Shown here piece after piece: positions 33,256-43,605 of a stretch of DNA of 64,000 nt. Origin of the DNA: Ensifer sp. USDA 6670 (lineage in GTDB: Bacteria; Pseudomonadota; Alphaproteobacteria; Rhizobiales; Rhizobiaceae); the NCBI GenBank assembly GCA_000421085.1, contig ATWE01000001.1, positions 248,001 to 312,000 of the forward strand, in the 5' to 3' direction. How positions within the stretch are numbered: the first letter of the stretch is position 1; each line of letters starts with the position of its first letter. The position numbers and the translations under genes are program-made. Below the pieces are notes generated by a model. The model worked only from the letters and a program-made list of their open reading frames with translations. It had not been told where the DNA came from and ran no database searches.

Positions 33256-34683
33256 TCAGCCGTGATTGATCATGATGTGCCGGACGGCGGTGTAGTCCTC
33301 CAGCGCATAGACCGACATGTCCTTGCCATAGCCCGACTGTTTGATGCCGCCATGCGGCATTTCGTTGGTCAGCATGAAGTGTGTGTTGATCCAGGTGCAG
33401 CCGTATTGAAGGCGGGACGCGGCCTTCATCGCCTTGCTGATGTCCTTCGTCCAGACCGAGGAGGCGAGGCCGTAATCGCTGTCGTTCGCCCAGGCGACGG
33501 CATCGTCCTTGCCGGTGAATCGCGTCACGGAGACGACAGGGCCGAAGACTTCGCGGCGGACGATCTCGTCCTCCTGAGTGGCGCCCGCGACGACTGTCGG
33601 CTGGAAGAAGAAGCCTTGCTCGCTGCCCGTGCGGCCGCCGGTGGTGATCTCGATGTGCTTTTGTTCGGTGGCCCTTTCGACGAAGCTTGCCACCCGGTCG
33701 CGCTGGCGCCTGGAGATCAGTGGACCGATTTCGTTTTCGGTGTCGTCGTCGAGATTGTAGCGGATTGTAGAGACCGCCGAGGTGAGGTCGGCGACGAGTT
33801 TCTCGTAGATGCCGGCTTCGGCATAGATGCGGCAGGCGGCGGTACAGTCCTGACCGGCATTGTAGTAGCCGAAGGTGCGGATTCCGTTGACGACTGCCTC
33901 GAGGTCGGCGTCGTCATAGACGATGACCGGCGCCTTGCCGCCGAGCTCGAGATGGGTGCGCTTTACCGTCTTGGCGGCGGCCGCGAGCACCTTCTTGCCG
34001 GTGGCGATGTCGCCGGTGATCGATACCATGCCGACCTTCGGATGGTTGATCAGCGCGTTGCCGACGGTTTCGCCGCGGCCGGTGATAACGTTGACGACGC
34101 CTTCGGGGAGAATGTCGGCGATGAGCCGCGCAAGTTTCAGCGCCGTCAGCGGCGTCTGTTCGGATGGCTTGAAGACCACGGTGTTGCCGCCGCCGATCGC
34201 CGGCGCCAGCTTCCAGGCCATCATCATCAGGGGATAGTTCCACGGCGCGATCGAGCCGACGATGCCGATCGGATCGCGGCGGATCATCGACGTGTGGCCC
34301 GGCAGATATTCGCCCGCTGCCGGCGCATGCAGATTGCGCACCGCACCGGCGAAGAAGCGCCAGCAATCGATGATAGCTGGCAGCTCGTCGTTCTTCACCG
34401 CATTGATCGGCTTGCCGCAGTTCAGCGCCTCAAGGGCGGCGAATTCGTCGGCTTCTTTCTCGATCGCATCGGCGATCTTCAAAAGGGCGTTGGAGCGTTC
34501 GGCCGGCGTCGTCTGCGACCAGCCGATGAAGGCGCGCTCGGCAGCGTCGACGGCGGCGTCGATCTGCGCGTGGGAGGCCTCGGCGAGGTCGATGATCCCG
34601 GCGCCCGTCCTCGGATTGAGGATGTGTTCTTCGGCCTCGGTTCCGGCTTCGAAGCGCGATCCGATCAAGAGCTGGGTGTCCAT
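33256..34683 (-). CDS. Aldehyde dehydrogenase, PatD/YdcW-like
   Basis: A protein of 475 residues. NAD(P)-aldehyde dehydrogenase motifs are FTITGD-equivalent [14 protein letters not shown], catalytic-base region [13 protein letters not shown] with Glu, and the nucleophile Cys in [18 protein letters not shown]. The GQDCTAACR form resembles gamma-aminobutyraldehyde dehydrogenases (PatD, formerly YdcW). It follows an ABC importer in the same order as E. coli ydcSTUVW, which supports a role in oxidising a putrescine-derived aminoaldehyde to GABA. Substrate remains inferred. Confidence 0.82.
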   Translation of the reverse strand: MDTQLLIGSRFEAGTEAEEHILNPRTGAGIIDLAEASHAQIDAAVDAAERAFIGWSQTTPAERSNALLKIADAIEKEADEFAALEALNCGKPINAVKNDELPAIIDCWRFFAGAVRNLHAPAAGEYLPGHTSMIRRDPIGIVGSIAPWNYPLMMMAWKLAPAIGGGNTVVFKPSEQTPLTALKLARLIADILPEGVVNVITGRGETVGNALINHPKVGMVSITGDIATGKKVLAAAAKTVKRTHLELGGKAPVIVYDDADLEAVVNGIRTFGYYNAGQDCTAACRIYAEAGIYEKLVADLTSAVSTIRYNLDDDTENEIGPLISRRQRDRVASFVERATEQKHIEITTGGRTGSEQGFFFQPTVVAGATQEDEIVRREVFGPVVSVTRFTGKDDAVAWANDSDYGLASSVWTKDISKAMKAASRLQYGCTWINTHFMLTNEMPHGGIKQSGYGKDMSVYALEDYTAVRHIMINHG

Positions 34684-34710
34684 ATCTGTTCTCCCTTCAA
34701 GTGCGAAATG

Positions 34711-35526
34711 TCATTTGCCGGCGCCGGCGATCTGGTCGCCGTCGCGGGTCAGGTAATAGGCGCCGAGGATCGGCAGGAAGGTGGCCATCACGACGACCAT
34801 GGCGACGACGTTGGTAACCGGGCGCTGGCGTGGGCGGATCAGCTCTTCCAGCATCCAGATCGGCAGGGTCGATTGCTGCCCGGCCGTGAAGGTCGTGACG
34901 ATCACCTCGTCGAAGGAAAGCGCGAAGGCGAGCATGCCTCCGGCAAGCAGGGCCGTGCCGATGTTCGGCAGGATCACGTAGCGGAAGGTCTGGAAACCGT
35001 CGGCGCCGAGATCCATGGAAGCCTCGATCAGCGAGCCGGAAATCCGGCGGAAACGGGCCACCGCATTGTTGTAGACGACCACGATGCAGAAGGTCGCGTG
35101 GCCGAGCACGATGGTCCAGAAGGAGAAGGGGATTTCGGCCATGGAAAAGGCGGAGCGCAGCGCGATGCCGGTGATGATGCCGGGAAGCGCGATCGGCAGG
35201 ATAACGAGGAGCGAGATCGTCTCGCGGCCGAAGAAACGGGTCTGGCTGACGGCAGCGGCGCAGAGGGTGCCGAGGACGAGGGCGACCGCCGTCGCGATCG
35301 AGGCGACCTTGACGGAGAGCGTCAGAGCCGCCCAGACATCCGGCCGGTTCCAGGCGACGGCGAACCATTGCGTGGTCAGCCCCGGCGGCGGAAACTGGTA
35401 GCTCTTCTCCTCGGTCGTGAAAGCGTAGAGAAAGATCAGCAGGATCGGCAGATGCATGAAGGCGAGGCCGGCGGCGGCAGCGATCTTCAGACCCAATGGA
35501 GCGGAGTTCGCCTTCTCAGAGCGCAT
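34711..35526 (-). CDS. ABC permease, YdcV/PotC-like
   Basis: A protein of 271 residues with six predicted membrane segments. The EAA-loop motif is present as [26 protein letters not shown] (EAA-x3-G). It belongs to the polyamine-type permease family (PotC/YdcV). It overlaps the preceding permease by 11 bases and precedes the dehydrogenase by 27, so it is in the same transcript. It forms a heterodimeric channel with the upstream permease. Confidence 0.85.
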   Translation of the reverse strand: MRSEKANSAPLGLKIAAAAGLAFMHLPILLIFLYAFTTEEKSYQFPPPGLTTQWFAVAWNRPDVWAALTLSVKVASIATAVALVLGTLCAAAVSQTRFFGRETISLLVILPIALPGIITGIALRSAFSMAEIPFSFWTIVLGHATFCIVVVYNNAVARFRRISGSLIEASMDLGADGFQTFRYVILPNIGTALLAGGMLAFALSFDEVIVTTFTAGQQSTLPIWMLEELIRPRQRPVTNVVAMVVVMATFLPILGAYYLTRDGDQIAGAGK

Positions 35527-36462
35527 CGAAGGCCCCCATGCGTTTGGCCATCCAGAGATAGGCGCCCATGATGACGATCGGCACGACGGTGAAGGCAGCG
35601 GCGAGCGGAATGTTTCCGGCGGTGCCCTGCTGCGCGTAGACGGCTTGACCGATGAAAAGTCGCGAGGAGCCGACGATCTGCGGGATGATGTAGTCGCCGA
35701 GCGTCAGCGAAAAGGTGAAGATCGATCCAGCGACGATTCCCGGCAGCGCCAGCGGAAAGAGCACATGGCGGAAGGTCTGGGCGGGCGTTCCGCCGAGGTC
35801 CGACGAGGCTTCGATCAGATTGGCCGGCACGCGCTCGAGCGCCGCCTGGATAGGCAGGATCATGAACGGCATCCAGACATAGACGAAGACGATGAAGGTG
35901 CCCGTATAGCTGACCGACAGCGAATTGCCGCCGACAACGGGAAGAGAAAGCCAGGCATCGATCAGCCAGAGAAGGTTCAGCTTTGCGAAGAACCAGGTCA
36001 GGATGCCTTCCTTCGCGAGGATCAGCTTCCAGGCATAGATCTTGACGAGATAGCTCGACCAGAGCGGCAGCATGACGGCGAGATAGAAAAGCGCCTTCCA
36101 TTTCCCGCGCGCGTAGCGGGCGGCGTAGTAGGCGATCGGAAAGGCAATGAGCGCCGAGACGAGCGTCACCAGAGCGGCCATCGAGACGGTGCGGATGATG
36201 ATGTCGAGATTGGATTCGCTCAAGAGCTGCCGATAGGTGGCGAGCGTGAACTCGTAATTTATGAGCCCGGAGAAATCGTCGATCGAGAAGAAGCTCTGCA
36301 GAAGCAGCGCGAAGAGCGAACCGAGATAGACGATCCCGAGCCAGAGGAGCGGCGGTGCGAGAAAGATCGCAAGCAGCACATGCGGGTGCCGCCAGAAGAA
36401 ATCCGAGAGGCGGCCCGACGTGCTGCGGCGTTGCGGAAGAATGATGCTTTCGGCGACGATCG

Positions 36463-36466
<4 letters not shown>
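35516..36466 (-). CDS. ABC permease, YdcU/PotB-like
   Basis: A protein of 316 residues. A hydrophobic segment near residue 35 precedes a large periplasmic loop, then a five-helix core. The EAA motif is [26 protein letters not shown]. It starts four bases inside the ATPase gene end (ATGA overlap). It is the PotB-like half of the importer. Confidence 0.85.
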
Positions 36467-37458
<992 letters not shown>

Positions 37459-37480
37459 AGGGATACTCCCGGAGATTTCT

Positions 37481-37619
37481 GCCCCTCATCCCGCTGCCGC
37501 GCCCTTCTCCCCGCGCGCGGGGGAAGGGGACTCGCGGTGGCACCTCGCCCAGCTTTTGCGGGCATCCGCGGCCGCGTCCCCTCTCCCCGCGAGCGGGGAG
37601 AGGGTTAGGGTGAGGGGCA
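37481..37619. repeat. REP-like repeat inside the ydc-type operon
   Basis: Two adjacent palindromic units. The second, CCCTCTCCCCGC-GA-GCGGGGAGAGGG (37579-37604), has perfect 12-base arms and is followed by GTTAGGGTGAGGGGC. The first (37481-37531) is a related CCCTTCTCCCCGC-type hairpin. The pair lies between binding-protein and ATPase genes, where such hairpins commonly stabilise the upstream message and lower downstream expression. Confidence 0.7.
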
Positions 37620-37642
37620 AACGCTTGCGCTGAAGGCAGGGC

Positions 37643-38803
37643 TTACCGCCCGCCGATCACACCGATATAGTCGGAGACCCAGCGATGATAGGGCACGCAT
37701 TCGCCCTGGCTTTCGCATTTCGTCACCGGCGTCTTCCAGAACTTGACTTTCTCGAAGTCGTTATAACCGTTGGTATTGCAACCCTCGTCGGTCAAAAGCT
37801 CGTTGCCCTTGCAGGCGGCACCGACAGAGGGATTGGCGCCGAACCAGGCGGACACATCTCCCTGGACCTTCGGCGAGAGCGAATGCTCCATCCACATATA
37901 GGCACAGTTCGGATGCTCGCTCTCGGCATGCAGCATGGTCGTATCGGCCCAGCCCGTCACGCCTTCTTCCGGGATGACGGAGGCGATCGGCTGCTTCTCG
38001 GCCTGCATCAGGTTGACCTGGAAGGGCCATGAGCCGGAGGCGACGACGCCCTCGTTCTTGAAGTCGTCGATCTGGATCATCGCGTCGTGCCAGTAGCGGC
38101 CGACCAGGGTGCGCTGGGTGCGCAGCAGATCGAGTGCGGCTTTGTACTGATCTTCGTTGAGCTCGTAGGGATCCTTGATGCCGAGATCGGGCTTGTGCAC
38201 CATCAGGTAGTTGGCGGCGTCCGCGACATGGATCGGGCCGTCATAGGCCTGGACACGGCCTTTGTTGGACTTGCCGTCGGGCAGCGTCATCTCCTCGAAG
38301 ACGACTTTCCAGCTCTTCGGCGGCTGATCCCCAAAGACCTCGGTATTGTACATCAGCACGTTCGGCCCCCAGACATAGGGGGTGCCGTAGTGGACGCCGT
38401 TGGCGGTGTGCCACGGCGCGTTCTGCATGCGTTCGTCGATCGTCTTCCAGCTGGGGATGAGATCGGTGTTGATCGGCTGGACGCGCTTTCCGGCGACGAG
38501 GCGCAGCGATGCGTCTCCGGAGGCGGTCACCAGGTCGAAACCGCCTTCGTTCATCAGCGCGACCATTTCGTCGGAGGTCGCCGCCGTCTTGACGCTGACC
38601 TTGCAACCGGTCTTCTTTTCGAAATCGGTAACCCAGTCGTAATTCTTGTCGGTCTCGCCGCGCTCGATATAGCCCGCCCAGGCGACGATCGAGAGCGCAC
38701 CTTCGCCCTGACCGAGCTCTTTCAGCGGCTCCTGCGCCAGTGCAGGGGCGGCGATGCCCAGCGACAGCGTAAGTGCCGTGCAGGATTTCAGGATCTGCTT
38801 CAT
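37643..38803 (-). CDS. Periplasmic polyamine-type binding protein, YdcS/PotD-like
   Basis: A protein of 386 residues with a signal peptide (SCTALTLSLGIAAPALAQE). The mature part has the PotD/YdcS type II binding fold: LSIVAWAGYIERGETDKNYD, FDLVTASGDASLRLVAGKRV, VHYGTPYVWGPNVLMYNTEV and GVVASGSWPFQVNLMQAEKQ. It is the highest-affinity component for the downstream ATPase and two permeases. Polyamine or related amine is expected; the exact ligand is unproven. Confidence 0.87.
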   Translation of the reverse strand: MKQILKSCTALTLSLGIAAPALAQEPLKELGQGEGALSIVAWAGYIERGETDKNYDWVTDFEKKTGCKVSVKTAATSDEMVALMNEGGFDLVTASGDASLRLVAGKRVQPINTDLIPSWKTIDERMQNAPWHTANGVHYGTPYVWGPNVLMYNTEVFGDQPPKSWKVVFEEMTLPDGKSNKGRVQAYDGPIHVADAANYLMVHKPDLGIKDPYELNEDQYKAALDLLRTQRTLVGRYWHDAMIQIDDFKNEGVVASGSWPFQVNLMQAEKQPIASVIPEEGVTGWADTTMLHAESEHPNCAYMWMEHSLSPKVQGDVSAWFGANPSVGAACKGNELLTDEGCNTNGYNDFEKVKFWKTPVTKCESQGECVPYHRWVSDYIGVIGGR

Positions 38804-38893
38804 CGGAAGTCTCCCCAGTTCATGCCGTTAGCGGCTTTGTTCCCGGATTGAAGCGTGCCTTGGTTTCTCCGTATTCGCAAATTCATTAATCAG

Positions 38894-38911
38894 AATGCCG
38901 ATATCGGTATT
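38894..38911. promoter_or_regulatory. Near-palindromic operator upstream of binding-protein gene
   Basis: AATGCCGATATCGGTATT: perfect CCGATATCGG core (38898-38907) with AAT/ATT flanks. It is in the 122-base gap between the LysR stop and the start of the transporter operon, about 90 bases before the binding-protein ATG. It may bind the LysR protein. Confidence 0.4.
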
Positions 38912-38925
38912 TCCGATACCTGAGT

Positions 38926-39834
38926 TCATCGCGGGCGAGCGCTGCGCAGCGCCTCGGCGACGCCGACGAAATCACGCGCGGACTGTGGCAGGCTCGAACC
39001 TTTTCGCCAGACCATGCCCACCTGCACCACCGGCAGCGCCCCGGAAACGTCGCGGCTTTCGATCCGGTCGCCTTCGAGCGACCAGGGGCGGTAGACGAGA
39101 TCAGGCAGGAGCGCGATGCCGGCGCCGGTCGCGACCAGACTTCTGACCGCTTCCACCGAACGGGTGCGGAAGGCGACGTGCGGACGCGCGCCGAGCGCCG
39201 TCAGGAGTTTGCCGGTATTCTCCTCGATCTCGTCCACCGTCAGCATGATCAGCGGCTCACGGGCGATATCCTCGACCGAGATGATGTCGGCGCTGACGAG
39301 CGGGTGGCCGATCGGCAGCCACAGGCGGTAGGGAGAGGTTTCGAGGATTTCCGCCTGCAGCGCCATGCGGTCGCGCAGGTTCGAGATGACCATCACGGCG
39401 ACGTCGAGCTCGCCGCCGATCAGGAGGTGCTCGAGATAGGAGCCATTGTCCTCGATGGCACTCACCTCCACGCCGGGGCAGGCGCGACGGTAGCGCGCAA
39501 GCAGGTCGGAGAGCACGTAGCCGGCGACGAGGGATGTGACGCCGAGATTGAGCTTGCCGCCGCGTTCCTCCCGGCTGTCGGAGAAGCTGCGCCGTGCATC
39601 GGAGACATCGGCGAGGATCTTGGTCGCGTGGCGCAGAAACTGATGCCCGTTATGAGTGATCGCAAGGCCGCGGGGGTGCCGGTCGAAGAGCTCGACGCCG
39701 AGATCGGTTTCGAGCTCCTTGATCGCTTCGGTGATCGATGATTGAGAGATGGAGAGGTTTTGCGCCGCGCGCGTAACGGAGCCCTGCTCGGCGACGGCGA
39801 CGAAATATTGCAACTGCCGGAGTGTGAATGCCAT
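38926..39834 (-). CDS. LysR-family regulator next to ydc-type operon
   Basis: A protein of 302 residues from ATG 39834, where the winged helix begins (MAFTLRQLQYFVAVAEQGSV); the frame extends 13 codons further without homology. Helix-turn-helix: TRAAQNLSISQSSITEAIKE. The C-terminal effector domain has FDRHPRGL-type linker and LGVTSLVAGYVLSDLLARY. It is on the same strand directly upstream of the amine importer and probably regulates it. Confidence 0.9.
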   Translation of the reverse strand: MAFTLRQLQYFVAVAEQGSVTRAAQNLSISQSSITEAIKELETDLGVELFDRHPRGLAITHNGHQFLRHATKILADVSDARRSFSDSREERGGKLNLGVTSLVAGYVLSDLLARYRRACPGVEVSAIEDNGSYLEHLLIGGELDVAVMVISNLRDRMALQAEILETSPYRLWLPIGHPLVSADIISVEDIAREPLIMLTVDEIEENTGKLLTALGARPHVAFRTRSVEAVRSLVATGAGIALLPDLVYRPWSLEGDRIESRDVSGALPVVQVGMVWRKGSSLPQSARDFVGVAEALRSARPR

Positions 39835-39933
39835 GTGCGAATTAACACCGTGCGCCGCAGGGAACGCAAGCACGGCGTGAACGGCGGCAGGGCTGACGCA
39901 TTTCGTCGTGCACGCCGGCGCGACGCTGTCGAA

Positions 39934-40956
39934 TTAGAGATTTTCCCGCAGGAGGATCTCGATCCGTATGCGTTCCTGTGCCGCGAGAGGCTCGCGTGCG
40001 TCGGTGCGTGCTCTCATAATGCGGATTGCGCTTCGCACGGCATGGCCGGGATCTTGCGCAATGACGGCATCGACCCGGTCGTCGCGTAGCGCCTCCTCGG
40101 TGAAAGGGGTCCGTTCGTGGACGACGACGGCAAGGTTGGTCAGATCGATGTTCGCGCCGATTGCCGTCAGAGGCATGCGCGCTTCCGAACTGAGCACATA
40201 AACAGCGGCGATGTTGGCTTGGTTGCCGAGCACGCGGGCGATGACTTCCTTCCCCCGCCGCTCGTCGGCATGGGTTTCGATCGATGGCAGAGGCGTGAGA
40301 TGGGGAAATTGCTCATTCATGATGGTATCGAAGCCGTGCCGACGCTGGATGCTGTCCATGGACTGCATCGTCTCCGCGACCACCATCACCTTGCCGGGCG
40401 TGCGACAGGTGAGCCTGCCGATCAGCTTTCCTGCAGTTGCTCCGGCTGCAAAATTGTCCACCCCAACGAAATCCGCCTCGGGCAGCTTTTCCTGGCCCGA
40501 GAGAAATTGAACGACCTTGATATTTCTTTCGAGAAGGCGTGCGACGGCATCGCGCACCTGCGGGGATTCCGGAGCCATCAGGGCGACCCCATCGACCTCA
40601 TGCCCGTCGATGCCGGCCAGATATTTCGCGACCCCATGGGCGTCGTCGACGGGAATCTGGATATAGTCGATGTCGATCAGGTCGCCCTTGAGCGCACCCT
40701 TCGACTCCTCGACGCGCTCAAGCAACTCACGGAGGTAGAGGTCGCCGGATTTGGGAAATACAAACCGGAACCGATAGCTCTTGTTCCGCGCAAGGCTGAC
40801 TGCGGCGGGATTTCTAATAAAACCAATCCGTTCAATGGCTTCGTTGACGCTTCTGATCGCCTTCTTGCTCACATGGGGACGGTCGTTCAAAACACGATCG
40901 ACGGTCGCCAAGCTGACGCCGGCCGCTTCTGCAAGGTCTTTGGCTGTTGGCCGCAT
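39934..40956 (-). CDS. LacI-family repressor of the divergent sugar/polyol importer
   Basis: A protein of 340 residues from ATG 40956 (MRPTAKDLAEAAGVSLATVD). The LacI helix-turn-helix is AKDLAEAAGVSLATVDRVLN with the RPHVSKK hinge sequence. A periplasmic-binding-like effector domain follows (GVALMAPESPQVRDAVARLL, DFVGVDNFAAGATAGKLIGR). It is divergent from the importer operon, and two exact mirror-image 18-base palindromes lie between them. Sugar or polyol binding should lift repression. The gene order implies erythrulose, dihydroxyacetone or a related polyol as inducer. Confidence 0.9.
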   Translation of the reverse strand: MRPTAKDLAEAAGVSLATVDRVLNDRPHVSKKAIRSVNEAIERIGFIRNPAAVSLARNKSYRFRFVFPKSGDLYLRELLERVEESKGALKGDLIDIDYIQIPVDDAHGVAKYLAGIDGHEVDGVALMAPESPQVRDAVARLLERNIKVVQFLSGQEKLPEADFVGVDNFAAGATAGKLIGRLTCRTPGKVMVVAETMQSMDSIQRRHGFDTIMNEQFPHLTPLPSIETHADERRGKEVIARVLGNQANIAAVYVLSSEARMPLTAIGANIDLTNLAVVVHERTPFTEEALRDDRVDAVIAQDPGHAVRSAIRIMRARTDAREPLAAQERIRIEILLRENL

Positions 40957-41018
40957 GAGAGCTCCTGACGCGATCTGCACAGATCAGGTTTCTCGCAAAA
41001 TCGGAAAAAACGCAAGAA

Positions 41019-41036
41019 TTGACGTGCGCACCTCAA
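41019..41036. promoter_or_regulatory. LacI operator 1
   Basis: TTGACGTGCGCACCTCAA: GTGCGCAC core palindrome with TTGA/TCAA ends. It is the exact reverse complement of operator 2, 30 bases away centre to centre, so both would face the same side of the helix. Confidence 0.75.
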
Positions 41037-41048
41037 AAATAGCTTGAA

Positions 41049-41066
41049 TTGAGGTGCGCACGTCAA
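41049..41066. promoter_or_regulatory. LacI operator 2
   Basis: TTGAGGTGCGCACGTCAA, the exact reverse complement of operator 1. The pair lies 158-188 bases before the binding-protein ATG and about 63-93 bases from the repressor ATG, consistent with control of both divergent promoters. Confidence 0.75.
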
Positions 41067-41223
41067 TATGACTCTGCTAGCCGTGGCATGCTGGAGGAGC
41101 CGCAGGCCACAGAGGCGGCGCGGAGGAGAACGAACCCGCCGGAAATTTTTTCGCGCCAGGTGCCCGCAAAGGGCGTGTTCAGCCTTCCGATGGGGTCGGA
41201 AGGCGAGGGAGGAGGTCCCCGCC

Positions 41224-42558
41224 ATGACTTTTCGCAACACGAGATCACTGGCCGCTTTCGGTACGCTTCTGGCTGCCGGCGTCGCATATCCAGGTCAGGC
41301 CAGCGCCAAGGACCTGACGCTGTGCTGGGCCGCGTGGGATCCGGCAAATGCGCTCATCGAGCTCAGCAAGGATTTCGAGGCCCAGAGCGGCATCAAGATG
41401 AAGTTCGAATTCGTGCCGTGGCCGAACTTCGCCGACCGCATGCTCAACGAACTCAACTCCGGCGGCAAGCTCTGCGATCTGATGATCGGCGACAGCCAGT
41501 GGATCGGCGGCGCGGCGGAGAATGGCCAGTACGTCAAGCTCAACGATTTCTTCGACAAGGAAGGGATCAAGATGAGCGACTTCATTCCGGCGACCGTGGT
41601 CGGCTACGCCGAATGGCCGAAGAATTCTCCGAACTACTGGGCGCTGCCCGCCTTTGGCGACGTTGTCGGCTGGAGCTACCGCAAGGACTGGTTCGCCCGC
41701 CCCGAGCTGCAGGCGGAATTCAAGGAGAAATATGGCCGCGACCTGGCCGTGCCGAAGACCTTCGGCGAGCTGAAGGACATCGCGCAGTTCTTCCAGAAGC
41801 GCGAGATCGACGGCAAGACGGTCTATGGCGCGGCGATCTACACGGAGCGCGGCTCCGAGGGCATCACCATGGGCGTCATGGACGTGCTCTACAGCTTCGG
41901 CTTCAAATACGAGAACCCGGACAAGCCCTATGAACTGGAAGGCTACGTCAATTCGGCGGAAGCCGTGAAGGGTCTGGAGTTCTATAAGGAACTCTACGAT
42001 TGCTGCACGCCGCCCGGCCATTCGGATGCCTACATGTCCGAGGACATCGACGCGTACAAGTCCGGCCAGGTCGCGCTGCACATGAACTTCGCCTTCACCT
42101 GGCCGGGCATCAATGCCGACGCCAATGTCGGCGGCGAGAAGTCCGGTTACTTCCCCAACCCGGCAGGGCCGGATGGCGCTGCCTATGCGCAGCTCGGCGG
42201 GCAGGGCATTTCGGTCGTCTCGTCCTCGCAGAAGCAGGAGGATGCGCTCGCCTACATCAAGTGGTTCGCGCAGCCTGAAATCCAGCAGAAATGGTGGCAG
42301 ATGGGCGGCTACTCGGCGCTCCGGAAAGTCGTCGAGGATCCGGGTTTTGCGACCAGCCAGCCCTATGCGCAGACCTTCCTCGATTCCATGGCCATCGTGC
42401 AGGACTTCTGGGCGGAGCCGAGCTACGCCTCGCTGCTGCAGGCGGCGCAGAAACGCTTCCATGACTATGTCGTCGCCGGTCAGGGCTCCGCGCAGGACGC
42501 GCTCGACGGTCTCGCCAAGGACTGGACGCAGGTCTTCGACGACGAAGGCAAGTACTGA
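41224..42558 (+). CDS. ABC sugar/polyol-binding protein
   Basis: A protein of 444 residues from ATG 41224, behind GAGGGAGGAGG; the frame is open to 41068 but without homology. Signal peptide: FRNTRSLAAFGTLLAAGVAY to QASA. The fold is the COG1653 family-1 sugar-binding type (DLTLCWAAWDPANALIELSK, VVGWSYRKDWFARPE, GQVALHMNFAFTWPG). It is the first gene of an operon that ends in a DhaKL kinase, so a three- or four-carbon polyol/ketose is the likely ligand. A hairpin follows its stop. Confidence 0.88.
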   Translation: MTFRNTRSLAAFGTLLAAGVAYPGQASAKDLTLCWAAWDPANALIELSKDFEAQSGIKMKFEFVPWPNFADRMLNELNSGGKLCDLMIGDSQWIGGAAENGQYVKLNDFFDKEGIKMSDFIPATVVGYAEWPKNSPNYWALPAFGDVVGWSYRKDWFARPELQAEFKEKYGRDLAVPKTFGELKDIAQFFQKREIDGKTVYGAAIYTERGSEGITMGVMDVLYSFGFKYENPDKPYELEGYVNSAEAVKGLEFYKELYDCCTPPGHSDAYMSEDIDAYKSGQVALHMNFAFTWPGINADANVGGEKSGYFPNPAGPDGAAYAQLGGQGISVVSSSQKQEDALAYIKWFAQPEIQQKWWQMGGYSALRKVVEDPGFATSQPYAQTFLDSMAIVQDFWAEPSYASLLQAAQKRFHDYVVAGQGSAQDALDGLAKDWTQVFDDEGKY

Positions 42559-42603
42559 GTCATCGGCCGGACCCGCGCCTCCCAGCGGGCCAAGGCGCGG
42601 CCG

Positions 42604-42626
42604 GAGCCGGGGATCTGCCCCGGCTC
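42604..42626 (+). other. Hairpin between binding-protein and permease genes
   Basis: GAGCCGGGG (42604-42612), loop ATCTG, CCCCGGCTC (42618-42626): perfect 9-base stem without a T-run. Such hairpins after binding-protein genes usually protect the 5' message from exonucleases and so raise binding-protein levels over permeases. Confidence 0.5.
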
Positions 42627-42657
42627 TGCGCCGCCCACGTGCTACAGGGGAATACCA

Positions 42658-43605
42658 ATGCTGAAATCATCCGTGGACCGGGTCGCCGAGGCGACACCGC
42701 ACGCCATCGCCAGACGCATGCATGGTCTGTCCGACCGTGCGCTCGCCTGGCTCTTCGTCGCCCCGTCGATCGTGCTGCTTCTGGCGGTCAACATCTTTCC
42801 GCTCATCTGGACGATCCGGTTGAGCTTCACCAATTTCCGGGTCAACCGGCCCAATGCCGAGGTCGAATTCGTCGGCCTCAAGAACTACCTGAAAATCCTG
42901 TCCGACCGGGATATCTGGCTGACCATGCAGGCGACGGCCCATTTTCTGATCTGGACCATCGTGCTTCAGGTCCTGATCGGCTTCACGCTTGCCTATCTCA
43001 TCAATAAGAAGTTCCGCGGCAACGATGTGTGGACCACGATCATCGTGCTGCCGATGATGCTGAGCCCGGCCGTGGTGGGTAATTTCTGGACCTTCCTCTA
43101 TCAGCCGCAGATCGGCCTCTTCAACTACGCGGTCGGCTTCCTGACGGGCGCGGACCCCTCCAGCTTCTCGATGATCGGCGACGTGTCGCTCGCCCCCTGG
43201 GCCATTATCATCGTGGACACCTGGATGTGGACGCCCTTCGTCATGCTGATCTGCCTTGCGGGTCTGCGCTCCATTCCGCCCAGCATCTATGAGGCGGCCG
43301 AATGCGACCGCGCCAGCAACTGGCGGCAGTTCTGGACGATCACCATCCCGCTCGTCCTGCCCTTCCTGATGCTCGCCGTGCTCTTCCGCGGCATCGAAAA
43401 CTTCAAGATGTTCGACCTCGTCGTACAGCTGACCGGCGGCGGGCCGGGCTCGATCACCGAACTCACCTCGATCAACCTCAAGCGCGAAGCGTTCGAGAAA
43501 TGGCGCACAGGCTATGCCTCCGCCTATGCGGTCATCCTCTTCGTTACGGTCTTCGGTCTCGCCTCGATCTATGTCAAAGCCCTGAACAAGGTGAAACAAC
43601 GATGA
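42658..43605 (+). CDS. ABC sugar/polyol permease 1 (MalF/UgpA-like)
   Basis: A protein of 315 residues with six membrane segments; the N-terminal helix is DRALAWLFVAPSIVLLLAVN. The EAA loop reads EAAECDRASNWRQFWTITIPLVLPFL. Its stop overlaps the next permease start by four bases. It forms the channel with the following permease. Confidence 0.88.
   Translation: MLKSSVDRVAEATPHAIARRMHGLSDRALAWLFVAPSIVLLLAVNIFPLIWTIRLSFTNFRVNRPNAEVEFVGLKNYLKILSDRDIWLTMQATAHFLIWTIVLQVLIGFTLAYLINKKFRGNDVWTTIIVLPMMLSPAVVGNFWTFLYQPQIGLFNYAVGFLTGADPSSFSMIGDVSLAPWAIIIVDTWMWTPFVMLICLAGLRSIPPSIYEAAECDRASNWRQFWTITIPLVLPFLMLAVLFRGIENFKMFDLVVQLTGGGPGSITELTSINLKREAFEKWRTGYASAYAVILFVTVFGLASIYVKALNKVKQR

Noticed and set aside
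33262-35571. Plus-strand open frame of 769 residues opposite dehydrogenase and permease
   Set aside because: It spans two real genes and their gap on the other strand and has no domain.
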